64,000 bases of DNA from Halobacterium sp. CBA1132. GTDB lineage: Archaea; Halobacteriota; Halobacteria; Halobacteriales; Halobacteriaceae. A program made the translations under genes and the position numbers. The number at the start of each line of letters is the position of its first letter. The stretch's first letter is position 1. Under the pieces are notes generated by a model. The model was not told the origin of the DNA, searched no databases, and saw nothing but the letters and a program-made list of their open reading frames with translations. The DNA is taken from contig NZ_BCMZ01000001.1 of the NCBI RefSeq assembly GCF_001485535.1, positions 744,001 through 808,000 on the forward strand. The letters are read 5' to 3'. Shown here piece after piece: positions 25,435-34,107 of the stretch.

Positions 25435-26445
25435 TCAGTCCTCGGCGGGCGGCTGACCACCGTCGGTGGCGGCCTCCGCTCCGGAGTCGTCTTCACCGGC
25501 GACCTGCTGCTCGTAGCGAGCGCGCAGGACGTTGCCGTACGTCGACAACACGACGCCCAGCAGCAACACGAACATCCCGAGGTTGATGCCGATGGTGAGC
25601 AGCACGCTCGTCGGGCCACCACCGGGGGTCAACTGCGCGGGTATCGGATACCCGGAGTCGAAGATACTCCCGACGAGCACGCTCACGATGCCGATGACGA
25701 CGGCGGCGCCCGCGAGGTTCACCGCCCACTTCCACGTGGGGCGCAGCGAGAGCAGCTCGATGCCGGTGCCCTCGTGGTCCTCGGGTTCGTCGTGGGGCAT
25801 CATCGACTTCGGCACGAACGCCTTCATCTCCACGGGGTAGAACGCGGGGTGGAACCCGTGTTCGAAGATGTGGAACATGATCCCCATCACCATCACGACC
25901 CCGAGGAGGCCGTGGAAGGTGACGAACGCGGTCGCGGCGGCCTTCGTCTGGAAGAACTGCGCGAGCCCGACCTTGCTCCAGATGAGCAGCCCCGAGATCA
26001 TCAGGAGGACGAGCTCGACGGTGAAAATCCAGACGACGCCCTTCCCGACGTACGACAGCAGCGGGACCTCGTCGGAGGAGTAGCCCGCGAACTGGCGCGC
26101 GTTCGGGTGGCGTTCGTCGGCACGCCCGAGCACGAACTGCACGTCCTGCACGAACGCTTTCGCGTCCGTCGGCGTCGGCAGCACCGCCTTGAAGTTCTTC
26201 CGTCGGCCCGGCCCGATGAGCATCAGCGTCACCCAGAAGACGGTGAGCACGATGAGGCCGAAGCCGGCGATGCGGTGGAGCGCGAGCACGCCCGCGTTGC
26301 CGCCCATGAACTCGACCATCCACCAGAGTTCGTCGTTGAACATCACGGAGTAGCCCGTGAAGAACAACAGGAAGACGTCGAGCGCGAGCAGCGAGTGGAA
26401 GTACGTCGTGACGCGCGTGAACTTCCCGTGGTCCATGTTCGTCAC
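25435..26445 (-). CDS. Formate dehydrogenase cytochrome b (gamma) subunit
   Basis: 336 residues, about six membrane helices. Candidate haem-b ligands are His in TYFHSLLALD, LALHRIAGFG, VTFHGLLG and MFHIFEHGFHP, the layout of FdnI/FdoI-type cytochromes. The GTG ending at 26445 overlaps the stop of the small membrane gene (GTGA); an ATG nine bases downstream is an alternative. It anchors the dehydrogenase and passes electrons to menaquinone. The C-terminal 30 residues are an acidic cytoplasmic tail. Last gene of the four-gene operon. Confidence 0.85.
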   Translation of the reverse strand: MTNMDHGKFTRVTTYFHSLLALDVFLLFFTGYSVMFNDELWWMVEFMGGNAGVLALHRIAGFGLIVLTVFWVTLMLIGPGRRKNFKAVLPTPTDAKAFVQDVQFVLGRADERHPNARQFAGYSSDEVPLLSYVGKGVVWIFTVELVLLMISGLLIWSKVGLAQFFQTKAAATAFVTFHGLLGVVMVMGIMFHIFEHGFHPAFYPVEMKAFVPKSMMPHDEPEDHEGTGIELLSLRPTWKWAVNLAGAAVVIGIVSVLVGSIFDSGYPIPAQLTPGGGPTSVLLTIGINLGMFVLLLGVVLSTYGNVLRARYEQQVAGEDDSGAEAATDGGQPPAED

Positions 26446-26834
26446 GCGCTCTCACCTCCGCTGTCGGCGTCGCGGCCGCCGTCCGTGGCGACCTCCGCGG
26501 GTTCGTCTGCGTCGCGCATCCGCGCGCCGAGGCGCCGGAACGCGCCCCAGTGCACGAACACCAGCACGAGGATGAACACGCCCATCAGGACGTCGACAGC
26601 GTGGATGACGACGATGAGCGAGTCGAGCAGCGGGTCGGTGTTGCCGGCGACGAAGTCCGTGCCGACGCCACCGCCTTCGACGGTCGGGTTGACGCGGTAC
26701 AGCGTCTCGAAGCTCGCGTCGAAGGAGCCGTTGACGTACCAGACGGAGGCGACTGCGACGACGATACCGACGAGGGCGCTGACCGCGATGGACAGCGCCT
26801 CCGACATGCCGCGTGCGTCGTCGCTGCGAGCCAT
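26442..26834 (-). CDS. Small membrane protein within the formate dehydrogenase operon
   Basis: 130 residues from the ATG ending at 26834. Two membrane helices (about 15-37, SIAVSALVGIVVAVASVWYV, and about 72-98, SLIVVIHAVDVLMGVFILVLVFVH) are separated by a 35-residue Gly/Thr-rich loop, with a charged tail (ARMRDADEPAEVATDGGRD). It overlaps both neighbours by one to four bases, so is made with the complex. It has a His in the second helix. It is not a standard FDH subunit; an anchor or assembly part is a guess. Confidence 0.68.
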   Translation of the reverse strand: MARSDDARGMSEALSIAVSALVGIVVAVASVWYVNGSFDASFETLYRVNPTVEGGGVGTDFVAGNTDPLLDSLIVVIHAVDVLMGVFILVLVFVHWGAFRRLGARMRDADEPAEVATDGGRDADSGGESA

Positions 26835-27508
26835 CAGTTGAACACCTCCGCGTCCTCGCCGAAGATGACCTCCATCGCTTCGTCGTTGAAGAACGGGTCG
26901 CGGTCGCGCTTCTCGAACTCGTCGGCGATCTGATTGGGCTGACCGACGAGGATGGCGTCGGTAGCGCACTCTTCGGCGCACGCCGGGCCCTTCCCGATGT
27001 CCTGGCGCTCCTCGCACATCGTACACTTGTCCATGATGCCGCCGGTGCCGACGACCGCGTTCCCGCCGTCGTTCTCGTCGGGGAACTGCGGGGCGCCGAA
27101 CGGACACGCTGACAGGCAGTACTGACAGCCGACGCAGAGGTCCTCGCTGACCTGCACGAAGTCGTCGTCGTTCTTCTGGAGCGCGTCGGTCGGACACACC
27201 GACACGCAGGGCGCGTTCTCGCAGTGGTAACACTGCATCGGGATGGCGGTCTCGCCGGGGAACGCGCCGTCGTCGAGGGCCTGCGAGCTGTTGGCGTTGT
27301 AGCCGTCGTCGGCCTGCTCGCCCTCGAACATCGTGGAGATGCTGATACGCTGTTCCTCCGGGCCGATGTCCCACGTGCGCTTGCACGCGACGACACAGCC
27401 GCCGCAGTCGATACAGGCCTCGACGTCGGGGAAGATGCGAGCACCTTCGCCGGTGCTCATGACCCCCTGGCTCAAGACCTCACGTTGTGATTGTTGATTC
27501 GATGACAT
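26834..27508 (-). CDS. Formate dehydrogenase iron-sulfur (beta) subunit
   Basis: 224 residues with four [4Fe-4S] motifs in FdnH/HybA order: CIDCGGCVVAC (32-42), CYHCENAPCVSVCP, CVGCQYCLSACP, and CTMCEERQ...ACAEECA, the last with a long spacer. The clusters form a wire from the catalytic subunit to the cytochrome. There is no own signal peptide, so it would be co-exported with the Tat-bearing alpha subunit. The gap to the alpha gene is only three bases. Confidence 0.9.
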   Translation of the reverse strand: MSSNQQSQREVLSQGVMSTGEGARIFPDVEACIDCGGCVVACKRTWDIGPEEQRISISTMFEGEQADDGYNANSSQALDDGAFPGETAIPMQCYHCENAPCVSVCPTDALQKNDDDFVQVSEDLCVGCQYCLSACPFGAPQFPDENDGGNAVVGTGGIMDKCTMCEERQDIGKGPACAEECATDAILVGQPNQIADEFEKRDRDPFFNDEAMEVIFGEDAEVFN

Positions 27509-27511
27509 TGG

Positions 27512-30500
27512 TTACTGAACGGGCTTGTTCTCCCGGACGTCGAAGTCCTTCTGTCGACCGATGTTGGCCTCGTCCTGAGGGAACGAGAACGTCGACAGGT
27601 CGACGTCCATGTTGAGTTCGTCGACGACGCTCTGGGTCGCCTTCCGAACGCGAGCCATCGCGGCCTTCGTCTCCTGCATCTGGGTCTCGACGTCGTACCC
27701 CGGTGACGTGATGGAGTTCACGCTGTCGCCGATTGCGAACGGCGCCATGCCGTCCGGGTACTCGTCGAGGAGGCTCTCCCCTTGGAAGATGCCGCCCCAG
27801 TGGTACGGGAGGAACGTCTCCTCCGCGTTCGGTCGCCGAGTGACGCGCGCCTTCACCAACACCGACCCGCGGTTGGTCGTCTCCACGACCACCAGGTCGC
27901 CGCCGTCCACGCCGAGGTCCTCGGCCATGTCCGGGTGAATCTCGGCGTACATGTGCGGCTGGAGGTCGGCGGTGAAGATGTTCGACCGCGTCTCCGAGCC
28001 ACCACCCTGATGCTCGACCTGTCGACCGGTCGTCATGATGGTGTCGATGGCGCCGTCCGAATCCGCGATGCGGTCCATCGCGCGATTCTGGACCTCCGAG
28101 TTGTTCTGGTCCAGCCGGTAGATGTTGTGCTGCTGGCCGTTCGCTGGCCACTGCTCGGTCAGCTCGGCCTCCGGACTCTCGATGGGTTCGCGGTGAACCG
28201 GCGTCGTGTCGAGGAAGTTCCAGGCGACCGCACGTGCCCGACCGCGCCCCGTCGGCGGGTCCGGCTGCGGGTTGTCGAACTGCCGCCAGAACTCCATGTC
28301 GAAGTCGTACTCGTCGCGCTTGTTCAGTTCGCGCGCCGTGTCGAACGCCGAGTGGTCCTCGCTGAGCGCGTACTCGTACGGCAGCGACAGCGTGGACGGA
28401 TTGTCGAGGTCATCCGGGAACACCGTCGCGAACCCGGGGTACTCCGGAACGCCCTCGAGTTCGCCCGCGTACCAGTCCGGCGAGAACGACGCCCGAAGCA
28501 TGTTCAGGCCTTCCTCGCCCTCTTGGTCGTAGGTCTCCTGCAGCGGGTACTCCTTGCTGGTGTCCATCGACGCCCACTCGTCGGGCGTCGGCGCCTTCGT
28601 CCCCCAGCGGGAACGGAAGTCCTGTCCGCCCTCGCGGGGGTCGACTTCGTCGGTCCAGAGAATCGGCGTGCCCGGGTGTCCGTCACCCCAGCACGGCCAC
28701 GGAAGACTCCAGTACTCGCCGCTGACCGGGAGTTCGGAGTCGTGGCACTTCGTGTCCTCCTCGGAGAACGCGTAGTCGTACTCTCGGTGTTGCTGGAGCC
28801 GCTCGGGGCTCTGCTGGTACCCGATGGTGCGGACGCCGAGGTTGATTTCGCGCAGCGCTTCCTCGTACGTCGACTTCCCGTTGAACAGCTCGGGGCCCGA
28901 ACCCCAGTCGAAGTGCTCGCCGAAGCCGAGGCGGTCGGCCAGCTCCTGCATGATCTGCAGGTCCGGCTTCGCCTCGTGGCTCGGCGGCCGCACGGGCTCG
29001 CTCCACTGCACCGCGCGGTGGGAGTTCGTGACCGAGCGGTAGTGCTCGTACTGGCTGGCGGCCGGCAGCAGGATGACGCCGTCGTCGCGGTCCGGCAGCA
29101 CGGACGCCAGCGACGGGAACAGGTCCACGACGACGAGGAGGTCGAGCGCCTCCATCGCCTGCCGCATCCGCGGCATCTCCGAGATGGAGTTCGAGGAGTG
29201 CCCCCAGAAGAACGCCGCTTTCACGGGGTTCTCTTGGTACAGCGACGATTCGAGCAGCCGGTCTTCCTGGTCGAGTGCGCCCTCGAACCAGCGGGCGACC
29301 GTCAGCCCGTTCTGGAACATCAGCGACCGGTCCTCCGCGGAGGCGTCCGGGTCGCCGCCCTGCTTGCCGAACTCCTCGGGCGGCATCGTCTCGAACTTCT
29401 CGTAGAGGTCCTGGTAGCTGACGTCCCCCGAGGTCACCGGCGTCTGGTCCCAGACGTCGGCCCAGTACTCCCAGGAACCACGGCTGGAGACGCCGTAGTA
29501 ACCGGGGAGGATGTGGCTGGCGACACCGAGGTCGGTCGCACCCTGCACGTTCGCGTGGCCACGCATCACCTGCAGGCCGCCGCCCGAGTGGGCGGCGCTC
29601 CCGGAGGCGAGGCTCGTCAGCGCGTACGAGCGAATATTCTGCGTGCCGTTGTTGTGCTGGGTGCCACCCATCGCCCACTCGATTTGGACGTTGGGCTTGT
29701 TCTCGATGATGAGGTCGCCGAGTTCGCGGACGCGGTCCGCGCTAATCCACGTGATTTCCTCGACGGTCTCGGGGTCGTAGTCGTCGAGTTCGCCGTCGAC
29801 GTCCGGCCACCCCTGCACGCGGTCCTCCAGCATGTCGTCGTCGAGCTCGCCCTGCTCGCGGAGGTACCGCATGAGCCCCATCATCAGTGCGACGTCCGTC
29901 CCGGGACGCAGCCGGTAGAAGTCGTCCGCGTGAGCGGACGTCTTCGTGTACCGGGGGTCCACGGAGACGACCGTGCCGCCGCGGGCCTGCCCCTCGAGGA
30001 TGTGCTGCATCGCGATGGGGTGGGCTTCCGCGGGGTTCTGCCCGATGATGAGGTTGAGGTCGAAGTTCCGGTAGTCGTTGACCGTGTTCGTCATCGCCCC
30101 GTAGCCCCACGTGTTTGCGAGGCCGGAGACGGTCGTGGAGTGGCAAATACGGGCCTGATGGTCGATGTTGTTCGTGCCCATGAACGAGGCGAGCTTCCGC
30201 GACGCGTACGCCTCCTCGTTGCAGTGGTGGGCACTCCCGAGGAACATCAGGCTGTCCCGCCCGTACTCGTCCCAGATTCGCTCCAGTTCCTCGGTGATGT
30301 GGGAGTACGCTTCGTCCCACGAAATCTTCTTCCACTCGCCGTCTTCCTTCCGCATCGGATGTTTCAGACGTCGCTCGGAGTGTTCGCTGCCGTAGATGGC
30401 AGCCCCCTTAGAGCAGAGCGACCCGTTGTTAATCGGGTTCTCCTCCCAGGGCTCCTGCCCGACGAAAGCGTCACCTTCGCGTTCTCCGCGGAAACCACAC

Positions 30501-30694
30501 CCGACCGCGCAGAAGTTACAGATGGTTTTGGTGAGCGTCGAATCGTCGCCGGAGACGTCGGCGCCACCGCTTTCGCCGTCCTGAGCGAGCGTCTGGCCGG
30601 TTATCCCGCCACCGAGGGCGATGCCGCCCGCGAGGGCGCTCGCCTTCATGAACGAGCGGCGGTCTAGGTCCAGAGAGACCGGTTGTGTACTCAT
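27512..30694 (-). CDS. Formate dehydrogenase catalytic (alpha) subunit, Tat-exported, Cys-type
   Basis: 1060 residues, molybdo/tungsto-bis-MGD oxidoreductase. Tat signal DRRSFMKASALAGGIALGGG at 11-30. [4Fe-4S] ligands C59, C62, C66 and C94. The metal-ligand segment is RICHST with C184 followed by H185, the Cys-His pair of formate dehydrogenases (Sec in some bacteria). The C-terminal dinucleotide domain (from about 900) is present. It should oxidise formate to CO2 on the outer face of the membrane. The 171-bp upstream region is shared with a divergent operon and holds several dyads. Confidence 0.9.
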   Translation of the reverse strand: MSTQPVSLDLDRRSFMKASALAGGIALGGGITGQTLAQDGESGGADVSGDDSTLTKTICNFCAVGCGFRGEREGDAFVGQEPWEENPINNGSLCSKGAAIYGSEHSERRLKHPMRKEDGEWKKISWDEAYSHITEELERIWDEYGRDSLMFLGSAHHCNEEAYASRKLASFMGTNNIDHQARICHSTTVSGLANTWGYGAMTNTVNDYRNFDLNLIIGQNPAEAHPIAMQHILEGQARGGTVVSVDPRYTKTSAHADDFYRLRPGTDVALMMGLMRYLREQGELDDDMLEDRVQGWPDVDGELDDYDPETVEEITWISADRVRELGDLIIENKPNVQIEWAMGGTQHNNGTQNIRSYALTSLASGSAAHSGGGLQVMRGHANVQGATDLGVASHILPGYYGVSSRGSWEYWADVWDQTPVTSGDVSYQDLYEKFETMPPEEFGKQGGDPDASAEDRSLMFQNGLTVARWFEGALDQEDRLLESSLYQENPVKAAFFWGHSSNSISEMPRMRQAMEALDLLVVVDLFPSLASVLPDRDDGVILLPAASQYEHYRSVTNSHRAVQWSEPVRPPSHEAKPDLQIMQELADRLGFGEHFDWGSGPELFNGKSTYEEALREINLGVRTIGYQQSPERLQQHREYDYAFSEEDTKCHDSELPVSGEYWSLPWPCWGDGHPGTPILWTDEVDPREGGQDFRSRWGTKAPTPDEWASMDTSKEYPLQETYDQEGEEGLNMLRASFSPDWYAGELEGVPEYPGFATVFPDDLDNPSTLSLPYEYALSEDHSAFDTARELNKRDEYDFDMEFWRQFDNPQPDPPTGRGRARAVAWNFLDTTPVHREPIESPEAELTEQWPANGQQHNIYRLDQNNSEVQNRAMDRIADSDGAIDTIMTTGRQVEHQGGGSETRSNIFTADLQPHMYAEIHPDMAEDLGVDGGDLVVVETTNRGSVLVKARVTRRPNAEETFLPYHWGGIFQGESLLDEYPDGMAPFAIGDSVNSITSPGYDVETQMQETKAAMARVRKATQSVVDELNMDVDLSTFSFPQDEANIGRQKDFDVRENKPVQ

Positions 30695-30865
30695 GGTTTA
30701 GAGCCTGTCACCGTGTAACACGATTAATGCGGTGGGAGCCACTTTAGTGTTCCTGCCTAGCGGCAGTATTCTGTCCTCAGAATCCCAGGAAGGAAGCGGG
30801 GAATGCCGGTTCTCGGCTGTTGACAGCCGCAACCTCTTTCGGTGGGCGCACGTAACGGAGAGTGA
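30695..30865. promoter_or_regulatory. Divergent control region with several dyads
   Basis: Between the formate dehydrogenase start and the HdrA-like start. Dyads: GTGTAACAC at 30713-30721; CTGCC-N4-GGCAG at 30753-30766; ATTCTG-N4-CAGAAT at 30768-30783, the last with perfect six-base arms. A TA-rich ATTAAT at 30723-30728 may be the minus-strand TATA element, about 31 nt before the alpha subunit ATG. The plus gene has a GGAG ribosome site at 30857-30860. These are candidate binding sites for a shared regulator. Confidence 0.5.
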
Positions 30866-32959
30866 ATGAACGTCGGGGCGTTCGTCTGTGGCTGCGGTGG
30901 TACGGTCGACCTCGACCTCGAAGGCGTCCGCGAGGGCGTCCGCGACGTCGACGTCGTGGCCAGCGGGTCGCGTCTCTGTACGGAGGGACTCCCGAAGGTC
31001 CGGCACGTCGTCGAGGAGTACGACCTCGACCACCTGATAGTCACGGCCGAAAGCGACAGTTGCAAGCAGCGGTACCGGACGGTGCTCGACGACGCGGGCC
31101 TCCATCCGGAGGCGATCTCGTTCGTCAACCACCGCGAGCGCGGCGCGTGGGTCCACGACGAGACCGACGCGACCGACCTCGTCGCACGGAAGATAAACGG
31201 CGCGTACGCCGGCCTCCGAGAGGAGGCGCAGCCGCGGTCGGTCTCCCGTGAGGCCGGCGACGACGTCGTGGTCGTCGGCGACCCCGAGGCCGCCGAGGCG
31301 CTCTCCGACTCCGCGGACGTCACGCTGCTGGCGGACGGACGGGACTTCGCGGACGCCGACTACGACCTCCGCGACGTCACCCTCGCTCGCGGCCGCGTCA
31401 CGGACGTCGACGGCGTCTACGGCGAGTTCGAGATTCAGGTGCAGGCCGGCGTCACTGAGGACTGCATCGACTGCATGGAGTGCGTCGAGCAGGGGCCCGA
31501 CGAGTACGTCACGAGCAAGCCCGTGGACGTGCTGCCGGGCGCGCCGAACGGCGACTGGGTGGACTGCTGTCCGACCGACGCCATCCACCCCGAGGAGCGC
31601 ACCATCGAAGCGGACCAAGTCGTCTACCCGGACGCGTCGCGGTCGACTCGCGGCGGCCGCATGGGGTTCTACACGGGCCCCGTCGACGCCGCCACCGTCG
31701 CGGCCGTCCAAGACCTCATCGGCGGCATCGAGAAGCCCCAGTTCCTCGACGTGGAGATGGACGTCTGCGCTGCGGGTGGGTCCAGCCAGCAGGGCTGTAC
31801 GGCGTGTTCGGACGCCTGCCCGCACGGCGCCGTCTCCCGCCCCACCATCGACAGCGTGGAGTTCGACGAGGTGGCGTGCGAGGGCTGTGGCGCGTGTACG
31901 AGCGCGTGCCCGACCGGCGCGGTGCGCGCCCGCGAACCGTCCAACGAGCGCATCTCCCGGGAGGTCGAGTCGATGCTCGCCGAGACCGACGACTCCGGCC
32001 TGCTCTCCGGCTCGGACGGCATCGACACCGGCGTCGTCGCGTTCGTCTGCGACGAGCGCGCCGCCCGCACGCTCGACGACTTCGGGCGTCGCGCCCGCCA
32101 GCAGGACGGCATCGAGTACCCGCCGCTGCTCCCCGTGGAAGTGCCGTGCGCGGACACCGTCGGCGAAGCGCACGTCCTGCACGCGCTCGCCGCGGGCGCG
32201 GACGGCGTCGCTATCGTCGGTTGCGGCGGCGACTGCCTGCACTCCGGCCCGGACCCGAAAGCCGAACTCGTCGAGCGCATGAACCGGGCGACCGAGGACC
32301 TCGGCCTCGGCAAGCGCACCGCGTTCTTCGCGCCCGAACCCGGCGAACCCGAGGCGTTCGTCGAGGACATCAGCCGCTTCGTCGAACTCGGTCTCGACCC
32401 GTCGCCGGTCCCCACGGGCCACGAGGCCGAGGGCGTCGCGGACCCGACCAGCGAGAACCCCGAGTTCAACACCCACGACTGGGGCTTGGAGAGCGTGCGC
32501 GCCATCGTCCCGCACGTCGAGCCCCGGGACGTGATTCGCGGGCTGGAGTCGTTCGGCCGCGTGGAAGTCAACGAGGACTGCACGTTCACGCCGACGTGCT
32601 CGAACCTCTGCCCGACGGACGCGCTCCGCCGGGAGGAAGCCGGCCTGGAGTTCGACCACGAGCGCTGCGTGAACTGCGGGCTCTGCGAGGAGGGCTGCAT
32701 GGAGGACGCCATCCGCGTGGACGGCGGCCTCGAACTCGGCCTGCTCCCGGAGAACAACGACGGCGACGCGTGGACGGCCGTCGCCGACGGCGAGATGCGG
32801 GAGTGTCGCCGCTGCGGCAAGCCGTTCACCAGTGAGGCGTCCGCCCAGAAGATCAGCGACGAAGTCGGGGACGTCGTCTCGGGCATCGCGCCCGACGCCG
32901 ACGGCGACGTCTTCGAGTACTGCAGTGACTGCCGCGCGAAACTCGTCTACGACAGATAA
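30866..32959 (+). CDS. Flavin-less HdrA-like / polyferredoxin / MvhD fusion protein
   Basis: 697 residues, cytosolic. Order: HdrA N-terminal-like domain 1-120 (VGAFVCGCGGTVDL, VNHRERGAWVHDETDATD); a 60-residue stub (132-190) where HdrA has its FAD domain, with no GxGxxG; ferredoxin-like Cys blocks at 200-235, 311-319 and 338-348; MvhD-like domain 386-505 with VAFVCDERAA, VPCADT and VGCGGDCLHS; another two-cluster block 572-612; and a C-terminal zinc ribbon C647-x2-C650...C686-x2-C689. This is an electron-transfer hub. Partner and direction are unknown; context is formate dehydrogenase and TorD. Confidence 0.8.
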   Translation: MNVGAFVCGCGGTVDLDLEGVREGVRDVDVVASGSRLCTEGLPKVRHVVEEYDLDHLIVTAESDSCKQRYRTVLDDAGLHPEAISFVNHRERGAWVHDETDATDLVARKINGAYAGLREEAQPRSVSREAGDDVVVVGDPEAAEALSDSADVTLLADGRDFADADYDLRDVTLARGRVTDVDGVYGEFEIQVQAGVTEDCIDCMECVEQGPDEYVTSKPVDVLPGAPNGDWVDCCPTDAIHPEERTIEADQVVYPDASRSTRGGRMGFYTGPVDAATVAAVQDLIGGIEKPQFLDVEMDVCAAGGSSQQGCTACSDACPHGAVSRPTIDSVEFDEVACEGCGACTSACPTGAVRAREPSNERISREVESMLAETDDSGLLSGSDGIDTGVVAFVCDERAARTLDDFGRRARQQDGIEYPPLLPVEVPCADTVGEAHVLHALAAGADGVAIVGCGGDCLHSGPDPKAELVERMNRATEDLGLGKRTAFFAPEPGEPEAFVEDISRFVELGLDPSPVPTGHEAEGVADPTSENPEFNTHDWGLESVRAIVPHVEPRDVIRGLESFGRVEVNEDCTFTPTCSNLCPTDALRREEAGLEFDHERCVNCGLCEEGCMEDAIRVDGGLELGLLPENNDGDAWTAVADGEMRECRRCGKPFTSEASAQKISDEVGDVVSGIAPDADGDVFEYCSDCRAKLVYDR

Positions 32960-32961
32960 CC

Positions 32962-33585
32962 ATGAGCTTGGACCAGCAGGCACTCTACGACGCGCGACTC
33001 GAACTCGTCGACTATCTCGTCGACGCATTCTACGACACCCCCGACGAGGCGTTCGTCGAACGCCTCCTCGACGGCGGCCTCGACACGCCCGCCGACTCCA
33101 TTAACGACGACCTCGACCAGGGGTTCGAGTACCTCCACGAGTTCGTCGCCGAGAACGAGGACCGCGACGTCGAGGCGGTCACCGACGAACTCGCCAAGGA
33201 GTTCACGCGGGTGTTCGTCGGCCCGCGGCCGCCGGTCCAGCCCCACGAGACGTACTACCGCGAGGACACGGACTTCCTCTCGTCGGGGCTGGCGGAGGTC
33301 GACGCCAGTTACAGCGCCGCGGGCTGGAACGTTCCCGAGTCGATCAGCGAAGAAGCAGACTACGTGGGCGTGGAACTACTGTTCCTCCGGAACCTGTTGC
33401 GCCGCCAGCAGGCCGGCGAGGAGGAGGCGGTCGGCTTCGAGCGCGTGTTCCTCGACGAGCACTTCTCGACGTGGCTGGACGCGCTCCTCGACGACGTCAT
33501 TGACGCGACGGACGAACCGTTCTACCTCGCGGCAGTCTACGTACTCCGCGGGTTCGTGTCGTTCGAACGAAATCTCGTCGAGTAA
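32962..33585 (+). CDS. TorD/DmsD-family molybdoenzyme chaperone
   Basis: 207 residues, all-helical, two bases after the HdrA-like gene. The family signature PHETYYRED (about residues 92-100) and the segment EADYVGVELLFLRNLL are present, with a C-terminal FYLAAVYVLRGFVSFE. TorD proteins bind the Tat signal or apo-form of molybdoenzymes until the cofactor is in place. The likely client is the divergently encoded formate dehydrogenase alpha subunit. Confidence 0.83.
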   Translation: MSLDQQALYDARLELVDYLVDAFYDTPDEAFVERLLDGGLDTPADSINDDLDQGFEYLHEFVAENEDRDVEAVTDELAKEFTRVFVGPRPPVQPHETYYREDTDFLSSGLAEVDASYSAAGWNVPESISEEADYVGVELLFLRNLLRRQQAGEEEAVGFERVFLDEHFSTWLDALLDDVIDATDEPFYLAAVYVLRGFVSFERNLVE

Positions 33586-33588
33586 CAG

Positions 33589-33723
33589 TTACTCGTCGCT
33601 GTCGCCGGATTCTTTCTCGCCGTCGTTGATTTCGCCGGGCGCGATGGCGTGGTCTGTCACGTCCTCGCCTTTGTACTGCATCGCGCGGCCCTGCGGTTTC
33701 CAGCCGGACTCTTTGTGTGCCAT
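33589..33723 (-). CDS. 44-residue hydrophilic microprotein
   Basis: Encodes MAHKESGWKPQGRAMQYKG followed by EDVTDHAIAPGEINDGEKESGDSDE, 44 residues, ending three bases after the TorD stop on the opposite strand. It is rich in charged residues with no Cys. The codon use and clean boundaries look real, and small proteins with this MxHKExGWKPQG opening seem conserved in haloarchaea (from memory). Function unknown. Confidence 0.55.
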   Translation of the reverse strand: MAHKESGWKPQGRAMQYKGEDVTDHAIAPGEINDGEKESGDSDE

Positions 33724-33765
33724 GCTATGTCGTAGCGGCGGGAGCGTAGAAAACGTTGTGGTCGC

Positions 33766-34107
33766 TTACTCCGTCGGCGGCGCGTTCGGCGGGCGCTCCT
33801 CGTTGTCGTAGTTGTCGAGGAACACCGTCGCGAACAGGTCGGTGTGCATCGACAGCACGGCCGCGGGCTCGGTGCCCGCCTCCTCGGCTTGCTGTTCGAG
33901 GAACGCCGCGAGTTCGTCGGTCGGCTCGTACGTAATCGTCTTCCCGTCGACGTCGAAGTCGACGTCCTGCTCGCCGGAGACGAGATGTTCGACCTCCAGC
34001 AGCGCCTGCTCGACTTTCGTCTCCAAGGCGTCTTCGCGGTCGGACATCCGCTTGTCCGCCCACTCGTCGGCGGCCGCAATCAGGCGCTCGCTCGCTTCGA
34101 ACTGCAT
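33766..34107 (-). CDS. Conserved acidic helical protein
   Basis: 113 residues from the ATG ending at 34107, whose first base pair overlaps the stop of the zinc-ribbon gene (TGATG). The N-terminal half is helical (FEASERLIAAADEWADKRMSD), followed by a short beta segment (DVDFDVDGKTITYEPTDEL) and a second helical region with a Pro-rich end (ERPPNAPPTE). No known motif. Probably translated with the two genes upstream. Confidence 0.6.
   Translation of the reverse strand: MQFEASERLIAAADEWADKRMSDREDALETKVEQALLEVEHLVSGEQDVDFDVDGKTITYEPTDELAAFLEQQAEEAGTEPAAVLSMHTDLFATVFLDNYDNEERPPNAPPTE

Noticed and set aside
27782-30667. Open frame of about 960 codons on the plus strand
   Set aside because: It is the complement of the formate dehydrogenase alpha gene. 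The high GC third position of the real gene keeps the opposite frame open; its protein is V/R/L-rich with no domain.
27512-30694. Possible selenocysteine formate dehydrogenase
   Set aside because: The catalytic position is a normal Cys codon (C184), and there is no in-frame TGA in the gene.
30866-32959. Recent transfer from a methanogen of the HdrA/MvhD-like gene
   Set aside because: The protein is strongly acidic and its GC and codon choice match the neighbours, so any transfer was old. Sequence alone does not show the donor.
30698-33028. Open minus-strand frame of about 770 codons
   Set aside because: Antisense shadow of the HdrA-like gene, whose cysteine motifs clearly fix the coding strand.
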